This document shows, piece by piece, positions 52,139-60,291 of a DNA stretch of 64,000 nt. The DNA is from Candidatus Aenigmatarchaeota archaeon. Lineage in GTDB: Archaea > Aenigmatarchaeota > Aenigmatarchaeia > CG10238-14. Each line of letters opens with the position of its first letter. Positions within the stretch are counted from its first letter, which is position 1. Made by a program: the position numbers and the translations under genes. Below the pieces are notes generated by a model, which was given only the letters and a program-made list of their open reading frames with translations, did no database searches and was not told where the DNA came from. The stretch is taken from contig JASEGC010000001.1 of NCBI GenBank assembly GCA_030018415.1, forward strand, positions 62,001 through 126,000. The letters run 5' to 3'.

Positions 52139-52960
52139 ATGAAAAAGATAAAAGCGATAATGATAATCAATGGAATAATAGTGGCATCGATTGTATTACT
52201 AGACTTTCTGTTCTTTAAAGAGGTCTCCAGCCTATTCTCTTCCATCATCATCATCGCCATCGTCATGTTTTTCGTTCCCATAGCCTTGGTTCGTTGCTAT
52301 GAAGCGTGGAAGGTAAGAACGTTGGAAGATTTCTTCCCTCAGTTCATGCGTGATTTAGTAGAATCCGTAAGGTCTGGAATGACCCTACCTCAAGCGATCG
52401 AATCAGTTTCTGAGAATGATTATGGTCCCTTGAGTTCACACATAAAAAGAGTGAATGCGCAGTTGAACTGGGGTATACCTTTTGAAAACGCACTCTTGAA
52501 ATTCTCTAGAGGTACAAGATCTAAGTTGATCGGAAGAATAGCCACGACGATAATAGAAAGCCATAGATTTGGCGGAAACTTAACGGATATATTTGATGCC
52601 ATAAGCACGACTTCAGTGGAAGTGGAGAGGTTAAGGGAAGAGAGAAAACTCTACATAAATTCTCAATTGATAACTGGCTACATAATATTCTTTGTATTTT
52701 TAGTAGTTATAATCGGTCTGGAGAAATACTTAGTTCCCACATTATCACAACCTCTGGCTGGTGAATTGTCTGCACAGGCTTCTCCTCAGGATATGAGTGG
52801 AGAGTACAAGGCGATGTTCAGGAACCTTATCATGTTACAAGGATTATTTGCAGGTTTAGTCATAGGTAAGATGGCTGAAGGAGCAGTGACAGGAGGAATA
52901 AAGCATAGCCTCTTCCTTTTTATAGCAGGTTTGCTGATATATACGATAACGACTGGATGA
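52139..52960 (+). CDS. TadC/GspF-like membrane protein 2
   Basis: 273 residues. Two N-terminal transmembrane segments, then a GspF domain (FFPQFMRDLVESVRSGMTLPQAIE, FENALLKFSRGTRSKLIGRIATTIIE, HRFGGNLTDIFDAIS) and three C-terminal segments. Two platform proteins instead of one are usual in archaeal pilus (not archaellum) loci. It starts directly after the previous stop. Confidence 0.88.
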   Translation: MKKIKAIMIINGIIVASIVLLDFLFFKEVSSLFSSIIIIAIVMFFVPIALVRCYEAWKVRTLEDFFPQFMRDLVESVRSGMTLPQAIESVSENDYGPLSSHIKRVNAQLNWGIPFENALLKFSRGTRSKLIGRIATTIIESHRFGGNLTDIFDAISTTSVEVERLREERKLYINSQLITGYIIFFVFLVVIIGLEKYLVPTLSQPLAGELSAQASPQDMSGEYKAMFRNLIMLQGLFAGLVIGKMAEGAVTGGIKHSLFLFIAGLLIYTITTG

Positions 52961-52972
52961 TCAGTAGCTCGA

Positions 52973-53410
52973 TCATGTAATCGTTATCACGTCGTTAAAG
53001 GAAATTTCGTCGTTGACATTAGAGCAATTGGTTATAACTCTGATTTTGTCATAATTGCTCGTATTCACTATCGTGAAAGGTTTTCTTTCTCCTGGTTCCA
53101 AAGTCATGTTTTGATCCGATTTTTCTCTTGTTCCGTTCGTATAAAAAATCTCAAAGTCTATGTTTCCCAAGTCAATTATATCTGTGTTCTCAACGAATCC
53201 TTCCGTCAAATTTCCAGCAGTTTGATTGTATTTTACGTCATCGAGAGCAATACCACCATACGTGCAAGTTACTCTTTTTTCTGAACGTTCCCCCACCTCT
53301 TCAGTAGTCCTTTTCGTGAAAGAGGTTATCCATCCGCTGTACAAGGCAGCAACAGCTATCGTAAAAGCGATGAGTAGGACAGAGGCAATCACGGGGGATA
53401 TCCCCTTCAT
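52973..53410 (-). CDS. type IV pilin-like protein
   Basis: 145 residues. Class III-type N-terminus: MKGISPVIASVLLIAFTIAV, where cleavage would follow the glycine before the hydrophobic helix. The extracellular part is beta-rich with many Asn-X-Ser/Thr sites and two Cys. GGTGAAAGA precedes the start. It is transcribed opposite to the motor genes, together with the next pilin. Confidence 0.85.
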   Translation of the reverse strand: MKGISPVIASVLLIAFTIAVAALYSGWITSFTKRTTEEVGERSEKRVTCTYGGIALDDVKYNQTAGNLTEGFVENTDIIDLGNIDFEIFYTNGTREKSDQNMTLEPGERKPFTIVNTSNYDKIRVITNCSNVNDEISFNDVITIT

Positions 53411-53414
53411 TCTT

Positions 53415-53843
53415 TCACCTGATTACTCCCTCAGAATAAGTGAAGTCGAGAAAGACTGTAGGACAATGAGTCTTGATCTTTCCGCCAGTAAAGCCATCAG
53501 TAATGTTTGTTAGAGTGAGTTGTTTTATCTCATTACCCTTTAACACAACATTTAATGGAACTGTTTCCATACTGTTGTCTGGATAGAATAAGTACAAATT
53601 CTCTAAAGTTAGGTCAACAGTCCTACGGTTATCGAGAAATAAGACAAGAGTACCATTAGCGAAGTTTGCAGAATGTATCTTAAATTCTGCACCGAGACAA
53701 GCAGTTTCATCCGTCACATTTCCTGATTCAGATAGTCTTTTTTGAACGAAGCCTGAGGTCCAATAAATGAGAATACCGGCTATGCTCATCGTCGCAGCTA
53801 TCAATATGACTGCCCCAACAATTATGGACAAACCTTTGCTCAT
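53415..53843 (-). CDS. type IV pilin-like protein
   Basis: 142 residues with MSKGLSIIVGAVILIAATMSIAGILIYW, an N-terminal pilin helix after a short positively charged leader. The rest is beta-rich with Asn-linked glycosylation sites (NVTDE, NITDG) and two Cys. It lies 4 nt upstream of the other pilin gene, so they form one operon. Confidence 0.82.
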   Translation of the reverse strand: MSKGLSIIVGAVILIAATMSIAGILIYWTSGFVQKRLSESGNVTDETACLGAEFKIHSANFANGTLVLFLDNRRTVDLTLENLYLFYPDNSMETVPLNVVLKGNEIKQLTLTNITDGFTGGKIKTHCPTVFLDFTYSEGVIR

Positions 53844-53915
53844 AATGATTAATTGATTTTTTTCGGTAATAAAACTTTCGTTAAATATTTAGGTACACAA
53901 ACTCTAATCTTATGC

Positions 53916-54491
53916 ATGAAAGGAGTATCAAAATTCATAAGTTATGCGATAACAATCTTGTTTGGTTTCACCATCTTGATATTTCTTTCCACACTCATCT
54001 ACAACTATTACGATGAAATAATACAAAATACGATAAAAGCCGAACTGAAACAAATCTGCATACAAACGGCAAACAGCATAATTCAGCTTCATAATCTAGC
54101 GAAGGAATTTGATGCTTATCCTGAAACTAATTCTTCAATCATCATTTCGAGTATAGATCTAGACTATCCGAATAAAGTGGGGGGAAAGAATTTTGAAGTT
54201 GAACTCTTGTCTTCTCCTGGCATATGGAATTTGGTCACTAACATTACCATCGAAGGAAAAAACGTGACGATAGTGAAAGAAACTAGCTCCTCTTCTAAGA
54301 TAGTCGCCAAAACAACTCAAAAACCTATCGTTGTCTATGAATATGATATCCCGAATATACCCATAGTTTTGCAAGGAAAGTTTAGATCTGGAGAAAGCGA
54401 TACTCTCAGGCTCGTCAGATACAACTATAACGAAGATAGGATTATCCTTGGCGAATCTGAGATTATAGTTGGAATAACCAGCATAAGCTGA
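53916..54491 (+). CDS. pilin-like or secreted membrane-anchored protein
   Basis: 191 residues from ATG 53916. Short basic leader (MKGVSKFISYA) and one transmembrane helix (ITILFGFTILIFLSTLIYNY) followed by a beta-rich domain with NSS, NIT and NVT sites. It resembles minor pilins of this cluster. No CxxC or enzymatic motif. Confidence 0.68.
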   Translation: MKGVSKFISYAITILFGFTILIFLSTLIYNYYDEIIQNTIKAELKQICIQTANSIIQLHNLAKEFDAYPETNSSIIISSIDLDYPNKVGGKNFEVELLSSPGIWNLVTNITIEGKNVTIVKETSSSSKIVAKTTQKPIVVYEYDIPNIPIVLQGKFRSGESDTLRLVRYNYNEDRIILGESEIIVGITSIS

Positions 54492-54527
54492 AGTTAGAAA
54501 TTTACTCTTAAAAAACAAGTATCATTT

Positions 54528-55823
54528 ATGAACTACGTTGACTTCACGATAGCAGCTTCATTCTTTTTGATTTTTTTCGCACTCGCTATAATGTTTACCA
54601 CCAACTATTTTTCCAATCTATCTAGTTTGACAAAAACCACTGAATTCAGGTCTACTTCGGAGGATTTTTTTAGACTGTTTTTTGAGAGTAAAGGAGTTCC
54701 GAAGGATTGGAATAAGAATTACACCATCGTCCCAGTAAAGATAGGTCTAGCAGAAGATCTGTACTTAACGCGTGTTTTAGTCAGAGAGAATGCCGGTTTG
54801 AACAGGACTAATGAACCTGTTTCTGCACACATAATCTTCGATGAAAATTGTCAGAATAAGTCGCGGAACAATACCATTCGCCTGTATGATGAAGACTGGA
54901 ATGAGTTGAACATAGAGATAGCAAACACAACAAATTGCAGTAACACTTACTTGAATCAAACTGATATTTCATGGGAATTGAACATCTCTGCAAATCAAAC
55001 GAAGAAATATTGGGTTTATTATTCTCCTGATGAAACTATTACAGCAAAAGTCTATTCACCGTTACAGTACAACACTTCAAGCTGGATACCGAGCGATGGG
55101 GATAACTGGACAGAATCTTCAAACAACTGGATCGATGGTAGTTGGGGCAATTCTTCTGTTTCGAGTATAACGACTGATACAGACAGGAAAAAAGGAAGTT
55201 ACAGCATCAACATAAAGGGAATTTCAGTCGATGATTGGTTGCGTGCAAAATATAATGAATCAGGAGCTTGGAATATTTCTGAGTTTAAAAATATCGTCTT
55301 CTGGTTTAAGGTCAACAACACACAGAATAACCGATTCATGGTTTGGTTAGAAAGTGGAAGCGGTGGCTACAACAAGAGCTTTGAGAGCTATGTATTGGCC
55401 CCTGAATGGTACAAGATTACCTTACCTTTATCAGAATTCCTCACTTATGGCTCAGGTTATAGCCTTGAGAACATTGATAATATAACCATCGGATGCTTTA
55501 ACGATTCTAACAATGTGTCATTCGAGTTTAAGGTCGATAACCTCCATTTCGAAAAAGAACCTCTTGAAGTAAAAGTTTTCCCAGAAGAGCATATCCTCGC
55601 AGTTTCATCGAGTAAGTTTGATGTCCTACAAAACATAAGTTATGATGAAGCAAGGAAGAGCGTGGGAGAAAATTATAAGTTCAGGATGGAAGTTGGGAAC
55701 GAAACTTATGGTGGGGATTTCAACAAATCAGCCAATGTTGGATGCTGTGAATACCCGAAGGTTATGGTGAGCAAAAACGGCACGATAAGCAAGAGTTTAG
55801 TAAGGATGTGTGTTTGGAAGTGA
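54528..55823 (+). CDS. large minor-pilin-like protein with jelly-roll domain
   Basis: 431 residues. An N-terminal transmembrane helix (FTIAASFFLIFFALAIMFTT) precedes a DUF2341-like strand region (NNTIRLYDEDWNELNIEI) and a carbohydrate-binding-like jelly roll (KKGSYSINIKGISVDDWLRA, FKNIVFWFKVNN, WYKITLPLSEFL, EFKVDNLHFE), reminiscent of CBM11. Very many N-glycosylation sites (about 20). It could be an adhesive tip pilin that binds host or neighbouring-cell glycans; that role is inference. Confidence 0.7.
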   Translation: MNYVDFTIAASFFLIFFALAIMFTTNYFSNLSSLTKTTEFRSTSEDFFRLFFESKGVPKDWNKNYTIVPVKIGLAEDLYLTRVLVRENAGLNRTNEPVSAHIIFDENCQNKSRNNTIRLYDEDWNELNIEIANTTNCSNTYLNQTDISWELNISANQTKKYWVYYSPDETITAKVYSPLQYNTSSWIPSDGDNWTESSNNWIDGSWGNSSVSSITTDTDRKKGSYSINIKGISVDDWLRAKYNESGAWNISEFKNIVFWFKVNNTQNNRFMVWLESGSGGYNKSFESYVLAPEWYKITLPLSEFLTYGSGYSLENIDNITIGCFNDSNNVSFEFKVDNLHFEKEPLEVKVFPEEHILAVSSSKFDVLQNISYDEARKSVGENYKFRMEVGNETYGGDFNKSANVGCCEYPKVMVSKNGTISKSLVRMCVWK

Positions 55824-55827
55824 AATC

Positions 55828-56244
55828 ATGAAAGGTCAGTTGTTTACTCTGGAATCGCTCATATCAATCTTGATGTTACTTTTTATAGTGGTATACTTGT
55901 TTCAAAACCCTCCCACGTCTCCAGAATTTAGAAGAATCAATTATAAATTAAAAGCATACAACGGACTAAAAATTCTTGAAGAAACAGGCGAATTGAGGAA
56001 AGATGCTGTAGACGATAACTCAACCCGTGCCTGTGAATCGATCAAAACTAAGTTGGACCCATTCATACCAGATTTTTTGAATGAAACTTACAGGGTTGTG
56101 TTATTCGATGAAACTGGTAATATCACTGAGATACCATCGTTAGCTAGCGAGAACAACATGCTGTCAGTCAGCTATCTATTAGTTGGAGATATAGGTGATT
56201 ACAAGCCGAGGGAAGTGAGAGTTTACATATGGGGATTCGAATGA
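55828..56244 (+). CDS. small pilin-like protein
   Basis: 138 residues from ATG 55828 with GGAAGTGA upstream. N-terminus MKGQLFTLESLISILMLLFI is pilin-like. The remainder is mixed with two Cys and one NxS/T site. Overlaps the next gene by 4 nt (ATGA). Confidence 0.7.
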   Translation: MKGQLFTLESLISILMLLFIVVYLFQNPPTSPEFRRINYKLKAYNGLKILEETGELRKDAVDDNSTRACESIKTKLDPFIPDFLNETYRVVLFDETGNITEIPSLASENNMLSVSYLLVGDIGDYKPREVRVYIWGFE

Positions 56245-56864
56245 GTAAAGGGCAAGTATTCTTGATCACGGCTATAATTATGATAGTAATTTTGGTTATA
56301 CTTAGAGTGGGAGTTAATCTTCCTGAAACTATGCAAAGAGGTAGAAAATTGGAAGAAAAATTTGAAAAAGATTTTTTTGTTGACATCGTTGACGAGTTAG
56401 TAAAAGTTATAGAAATATCTTATCATCAACCAAGCAACATAACGAATAATGTTTACGATTTTGGTAACTTTACAAGAAAAAAGATGACTGAAAAATTGAA
56501 AGAGTTTGAATTCATCTACGTTGGATGTATAACTCCTAAATCGAGTGGAATTGCTACGATGAATGTTTCAGCGATCAATTTATTGAATAAACCCATCAAT
56601 CTAACTTTGATCCTGAATGACACACCACCACAAACTCGTAATAATGACAACATGATAGATTACAGCATTTATGATACTTCTTTTGATATTAACCAAGGGA
56701 CTCATTACATTCTTACTGTGAGATACAACGGGACATACGAAGAGAACATAACTATAAAAACAAAATCTTGGAAAAGCATATACATTGGATTTTTTGATGT
56801 TACTTTAAATGGCTCTAAAACGACATATAAAGATAAGTTCCAGAAGTCATATACTTTACTTTGA
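56241..56864 (+). CDS. pilin-like protein
   Basis: 207 residues from ATG 56241. Short leader MSKGQVFLITAIIMIVILVI gives a pilin helix. The body is beta-rich with NIT, NVS, NLT, NGT and NIT sites. It shares one base with the following start, so the pilin genes are one operon. Confidence 0.72.
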   Translation: MSKGQVFLITAIIMIVILVILRVGVNLPETMQRGRKLEEKFEKDFFVDIVDELVKVIEISYHQPSNITNNVYDFGNFTRKKMTEKLKEFEFIYVGCITPKSSGIATMNVSAINLLNKPINLTLILNDTPPQTRNNDNMIDYSIYDTSFDINQGTHYILTVRYNGTYEENITIKTKSWKSIYIGFFDVTLNGSKTTYKDKFQKSYTLL

Positions 56865-57352
56865 TGAGAACTAAAGCTTTGAGTCCTTACATCGCCTCAG
56901 CCCTCTTAATCCTCATGGGGATAACTGCCATTTATTTAACTTTGACAGTGTTGACTCCTGCCATAGACAAGGCAAGGGATTCTGCCGTTATAAACGAGGC
57001 CTTGCAAAACCTAAAGTTGATAGACGACAACATAAGAGAAGTGGCATCGGAAGGAGAAAATTCTAAGAGGACATTCTCCCTAAAAGTCACTGAAGGTACT
57101 TACAAGGTTGACTCTAACGTTAATCACATAAACTTCACTTACAATATGAAGACTAATTTAGATGTAGGTGGACAAAGAGATAACATCAACATAACTCGCT
57201 CAAAGAATGATATCAACCTCTTCATAAGTTACACAAGACTACAGATTCAAGGTTCTGATCACTTCACGAAAGGAGAAAATTCTGTGGTGATTTTGTACAC
57301 CGGCACGAACACGACAACTCACTATCCAATCATATACGTAGGGAAAATTTAG
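56864..57352 (+). CDS. pilin-like protein
   Basis: 162 residues from ATG 56864. The N-terminus is MRTKALSPYIASALLILMGI, a class III pilin signal. The body is beta-rich with four NxS/T sites. It ends the pilus cluster, 9 nt before the endonuclease V gene. Confidence 0.78.
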   Translation: MRTKALSPYIASALLILMGITAIYLTLTVLTPAIDKARDSAVINEALQNLKLIDDNIREVASEGENSKRTFSLKVTEGTYKVDSNVNHINFTYNMKTNLDVGGQRDNINITRSKNDINLFISYTRLQIQGSDHFTKGENSVVILYTGTNTTTHYPIIYVGKI

Positions 57353-57361
57353 GCTTTTCTC

Positions 57362-58027
57362 ATGACTTTTCAATTGACAAAAAAGTATGAAGAAAAACTT
57401 AGAAGGATACAGAAGCGGATTGTTAAAAAAGTCATTCTAGAGGATGACTTTTCGAAACCTATTTCTACAATAGCTGGTTTCGATTCATCATTCTCAGATG
57501 ATACAGCCTTTGTTGCTGGAATTGTTTTAGATTATAAAAGACTGGATGTAATTGAAATGAAGTTTATCCGTTCTAAGCTCAAATTTCCTTACATTACTAC
57601 ATTTTTAGCTTTCAGAGAAGGCCCTTCGATAATAAAAGTTTACAAGAAACTAAAAATCAAACCAGATGTAATTATGATTAACGGACATGGAATATCACAT
57701 CCTATTTTTTGTGGTATAGCTTCACATGTAGGAGTTTTGCTAGACGTTCCTTCTATAGGCGTTGCTCAAACCAAATTGTGTGGAGAGTTTAAAGAGCTGA
57801 AAAGAGTTGGAGAACATTCAGTGATAACGTACGAAAATAAAAAAGTGGGATATGCGTACAAATCTAAAGAAAATTGTGAGCCCATATTCATTTCTCCTGG
57901 CCATAAAGTCAGTCTTGAAACTTCTTTAGAGATAGTTAAATCCACGATAAGAAACCATAAATTACCAGAACCTATATTCATAGCGCATTCATTAGCGAAT
58001 AAGATAAAAATAAGTAATAAAAAATAA
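57362..58027 (+). CDS. nfi: endonuclease V
   Basis: 221 residues of the Nfi family. Catalytic features: STIAGFDSSFSDDTAFVAG (first Asp), PYITTFLAFREGP (Tyr/Glu), PDVIMINGHGISHP (second Asp) and IGVAQTKLCGEF (Lys). It cleaves near inosine in DNA or RNA. Starts ATG 57362. It is the third base-repair enzyme in the window. Confidence 0.9.
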   Translation: MTFQLTKKYEEKLRRIQKRIVKKVILEDDFSKPISTIAGFDSSFSDDTAFVAGIVLDYKRLDVIEMKFIRSKLKFPYITTFLAFREGPSIIKVYKKLKIKPDVIMINGHGISHPIFCGIASHVGVLLDVPSIGVAQTKLCGEFKELKRVGEHSVITYENKKVGYAYKSKENCEPIFISPGHKVSLETSLEIVKSTIRNHKLPEPIFIAHSLANKIKISNKK

Positions 58028-58032
58028 TATTC

Positions 58033-58194
58033 ATGGCTGTTTGGAAGAACATTAAGTGTCCTGGTTGCGGGAAACCGAATGACAGAGAAGACTTGAAGGC
58101 AAGAAATGGTGTTTGTATTCATTGTGGATTTAGGATCGTTTCTAACTTATCGATCTTCATTAACAATAATGTCAAAGCTGTCCCCCGTTCTTAA
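58033..58194 (+). CDS. 53-aa zinc-ribbon protein
   Basis: ATG 58033 lies 5 nt after the endonuclease V stop. KCPGCGKPNDREDLKARNG then VCIHCGFRIV forms a zinc ribbon with knuckles 18 residues apart. The C-terminal tail is hydrophobic then basic. It is probably co-transcribed with nfi. Family not identified. Confidence 0.6.
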   Translation: MAVWKNIKCPGCGKPNDREDLKARNGVCIHCGFRIVSNLSIFINNNVKAVPRS

Positions 58195-58227
58195 AAGATT
58201 TTTCTTTTAATTCCTAAAATTAATAAC

Positions 58228-58821
58228 ATGTTATCCGAAGAAGATGGAAAGAAGTTAGTAAAACTTGCAAGACAAACTGTAGAAGATTATTTTAAAACAA
58301 AAAGATTCGTCTTGAAAAAAGATGAGTTCAAAGAGAAGAGAGGTGTTTTTGTTTCCATTCATTCGTTTCCAGACCATGAGTTAAGAGGATGCATAGGCTA
58401 TCCAGATCCTGTTCTCCCTTTAGGAGAAGCTCTACAAAGAGCAGCAATTTCTGCCGCATTCGAGGACTCAAGGTTTCCTCCTTTAGTCGAATCAGAGTTG
58501 AAAAAAATTGTTTTTGAAGTTTCTGTTCTGACTGAGCCTGAGTTGATAGTAGTAAAGAACCCAAGAGAATACTTACGGAAGATCAAGATAGGCAAAGATG
58601 GGCTGATAATCGAGCACGATATTTTACACAGAGGTTTACTTCTACCGCAGGTTCCAACACAATACAATTGGGATGTAGAAATTTTCCTAGAGCATCTTTG
58701 CATGAAAGCAGGTTTAATGGTAGACATGTGGTTGGATCCTAAGACAAAAATATACAAATTTCAAGCTCAACTATTCAAAGAAAAAACGCCCAATGGCGAG
58801 ATCATCCAATTTAACATTTAA
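58228..58821 (+). CDS. AMMECR1 family protein
   Basis: 197 residues of the AMMECR1 (AmmeMemoRadiSam A) family: VFVSIHSFPDHELRGCIGYP contains the conserved LRGCIG, followed by AAISAAFEDSRFPPL and LLLPQVPTQYNWDVEIFLEHLCMKAG (key LPQVP, CMKAGL). Its partner radical SAM gene is at 35720. It is thought to take part in an unresolved radical modification. Confidence 0.92.
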   Translation: MLSEEDGKKLVKLARQTVEDYFKTKRFVLKKDEFKEKRGVFVSIHSFPDHELRGCIGYPDPVLPLGEALQRAAISAAFEDSRFPPLVESELKKIVFEVSVLTEPELIVVKNPREYLRKIKIGKDGLIIEHDILHRGLLLPQVPTQYNWDVEIFLEHLCMKAGLMVDMWLDPKTKIYKFQAQLFKEKTPNGEIIQFNI

Positions 58822-59001
58822 TGATAAGTTTTTTCCCTTCAATCTTTATTTTTACGTCTTGCAGAGCCTTTATAGAAAAATTGAAAAGAAACAGTAAATC
58901 TAGATATTTTAAATATAGACTACCCCAAGGGGAATGGAAGTTGCTGACTTAATCAAAGAATAGATCAAAAGGTAGGAAAATTAAAAGTGAAATAAGAAAA
59001 A
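58822..59001. other. intergenic region without recognised gene
   Basis: About 180 bp between AMMECR1 and a convergent zinc-finger gene. A TATA-like TTTAAATATA (58908-58917) is followed by the short palindrome CCCCAAGGGG and a 10-codon ORF (MEVADLIKE). No convincing gene or RNA fold was found. Confidence 0.3.
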
Positions 59002-59214
59002 TTAAGTCCCGAATAAAGAAGAGAACGCTTCAGTAATTCTCTCTTCTTCATCCATTCTTTTCTCAGAATATTCTTTTTCTGGCGTTTCACATTTAAAACA
59101 TATCCACTTGCCATAACTCTTTCTTACACATCTGATACAGCCAATGGAACCACAATTATCGCATTCTATCAGTTCATTTACTTTGCTACCGCACTTTGGA
59201 CATACTAAATCCAT
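59002..59214 (-). CDS. 70-aa multi-CxxC zinc-binding protein
   Basis: Eight Cys in four knuckles: CPKCGS, CDNCGS, CIRCVRK and CFKCET. This suggests two zinc sites in a small treble-clef or double-ribbon fold. The C-terminus is acidic and helical (EKEYSEKRMDEEERITEAF). Probably a nucleic-acid or protein-interaction factor; no family assigned. Confidence 0.65.
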   Translation of the reverse strand: MDLVCPKCGSKVNELIECDNCGSIGCIRCVRKSYGKWICFKCETPEKEYSEKRMDEEERITEAFSSLFGT

Positions 59215-59300
59215 TGATATTACCTAAAGATTATATAAGAATTCGTAAATATCTTCTTTTTCACTTTTTGCAAAAATTGATGCTCAGAAGAAAATTAAAA

Positions 59301-59398
59301 TGCAGGGGGAGAGATTTGAACTCTCGAACTCACTAAGAGACAGGCTCCTAAGGCATACGCAAATTTCTGCGCCTTTGACCTGACTTGGCAACCCCTGC
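59301..59398 (-). tRNA. tRNA-Leu(TAG) with 12-nt intron at 29/30
   Basis: Acceptor GCAGGGG/CCCCTGC, disc A, long variable arm, T arm GAGAG-TTCAAAT-CTCTC. The 12-nt intron (59355-59366, AAATTTGCGTAT) interrupts the anticodon stem after CAG. Core GCGC/GCGT, bulges AG|A and AT|G, loop of five bases without inner stem. Splicing yields stem CAGGC/GCCTG and loop CTTAGGA. No 37/38 intron. Mature length 86 nt. Confidence 0.92.
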
Positions 59399-59448
59399 AT
59401 TATTGGAATAGTCATATAATTTATAAAACTTTTAGGATTTGAATTGAA

Positions 59449-59576
59449 TGCTCCCGCCGGGATTTGAATTCCCGCATGAGTTTAAAGCTCATGTCCCGGG
59501 CCTGGGGCTCGAAAGGCCCATATCCTTGACCGGATTTTCCTGAATGGAAACAACCACTCATCTAGACGACGGGAGC
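59449..59576 (-). tRNA. tRNA-Glu(TTC) with D-loop and T-loop introns
   Basis: Acceptor GCTCCCG/CGGGAGC, disc A, anticodon loop CTTTCGA. A T-loop intron (26 nt, 59469-59494) lies between T stem and T loop at 53/54: core CCCG/CGGG, bulges GG|A and AA|T, inner stem CATGAG/CTCATG; splicing gives CCGGG-TTCAAAT-CCCGG. A second insertion of about 28 nt (59534-59561) lies in the D loop with inner stem TTTCC/GGAAA, but no clean BHB was found there; its edges are provisional. Confidence 0.85.
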
Positions 59577-59579
59577 AAG

Positions 59580-59668
59580 TGGGTCGAGCAGGATTCGAAC
59601 CTGCAATTCTCGCCACGTCAAGGCGATGTCTTTCAGCTTATCAATTAACCGGGTTGGACCATCGACCC
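59580..59668 (-). tRNA. tRNA-Val(GAC) with 14-nt D-loop intron
   Basis: Acceptor GGGTCGA/TCGACCC, disc A, anticodon stem TCGCC/GGCGA, loop TTGACGT, T arm GCAGG-TTCGAAT-CCTGC. The 14-nt insertion (59632-59645, ATTGATAAGCTGAA) in the D loop has core CGGT/GCTG with two wobbles and bulges TA|A and AA|A. Splicing gives GTC-CAACCCGGTTAA-GAC. Mature length 75 nt. Confidence 0.87.
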
Positions 59669-59673
59669 ATAAA

Positions 59674-60285
59674 TTATTTAATGTCGATTCCGTATTTTGA
59701 GAGTGCATCTTTTAATTGTTTAGCATTCTTGAATAAAATTACGTTGTATCCCAAATACTTTGCTGGTTTTAAATTTTCTTCAATATTATCTATAAAAATG
59801 CATTCATTAGGTTTTAATCCAGTCTCTTCTAGCAATATTTCATAAATCCTTTTATCTGGTTTAGCAAATCTAGCGAAGCCAGAACAAATAAAACCTTTAA
59901 AATACTTTTTCAGCTTGAACTTCTTTATCCTGAAATCCATCCATTCCTTTCCTTCATTGTTCAAAATAAACAACAAGTATTTTTTGTGTAATTTTTTGAT
60001 AATCTCAAAAGTACCATCAAATTTGTCAATGCAACTATAGTAAATTTTTTTCAGTTCGTTAAGCGAGATTCTTTTCCTTGAAATTTTTAACAAATCTTTA
60101 AAAAAAGAATCTTCGTTCTTCTTTCCTATTTTTATCTCATGCCAATGTTTGTAAAAAATTTCATCTGCTTTATCTTTACTTATCCCAAGTTTTTTTGGAA
60201 TTATATCATAAGATGGGTCATTCCAAGAATTCGACAAAAGGACTCCACCGCAATCAAAGACTATCGCTTTTATTTTCATCGACAT
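59674..60285 (-). CDS. HAD superfamily hydrolase
   Basis: About 203 residues from ATG 60285 (or 60279); a longer frame runs into tRNA-Ser. Motif I is AIVFDCGGVLL with Asp nucleophile (the usual second Asp is replaced by Gly, as in many HAD members), LFILNNEG is motif II-like, RFAKPDKRIYEILL holds the motif III Lys, and CIFIDNIEENL motif IV. It is a small-molecule phosphatase or dehalogenase-type enzyme; substrate unknown. It lies between two intron-bearing tRNAs. Confidence 0.85.
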   Translation of the reverse strand: MSMKIKAIVFDCGGVLLSNSWNDPSYDIIPKKLGISKDKADEIFYKHWHEIKIGKKNEDSFFKDLLKISRKRISLNELKKIYYSCIDKFDGTFEIIKKLHKKYLLFILNNEGKEWMDFRIKKFKLKKYFKGFICSGFARFAKPDKRIYEILLEETGLKPNECIFIDNIEENLKPAKYLGYNVILFKNAKQLKDALSKYGIDIK

Positions 60286-60291
60286 GACAAG

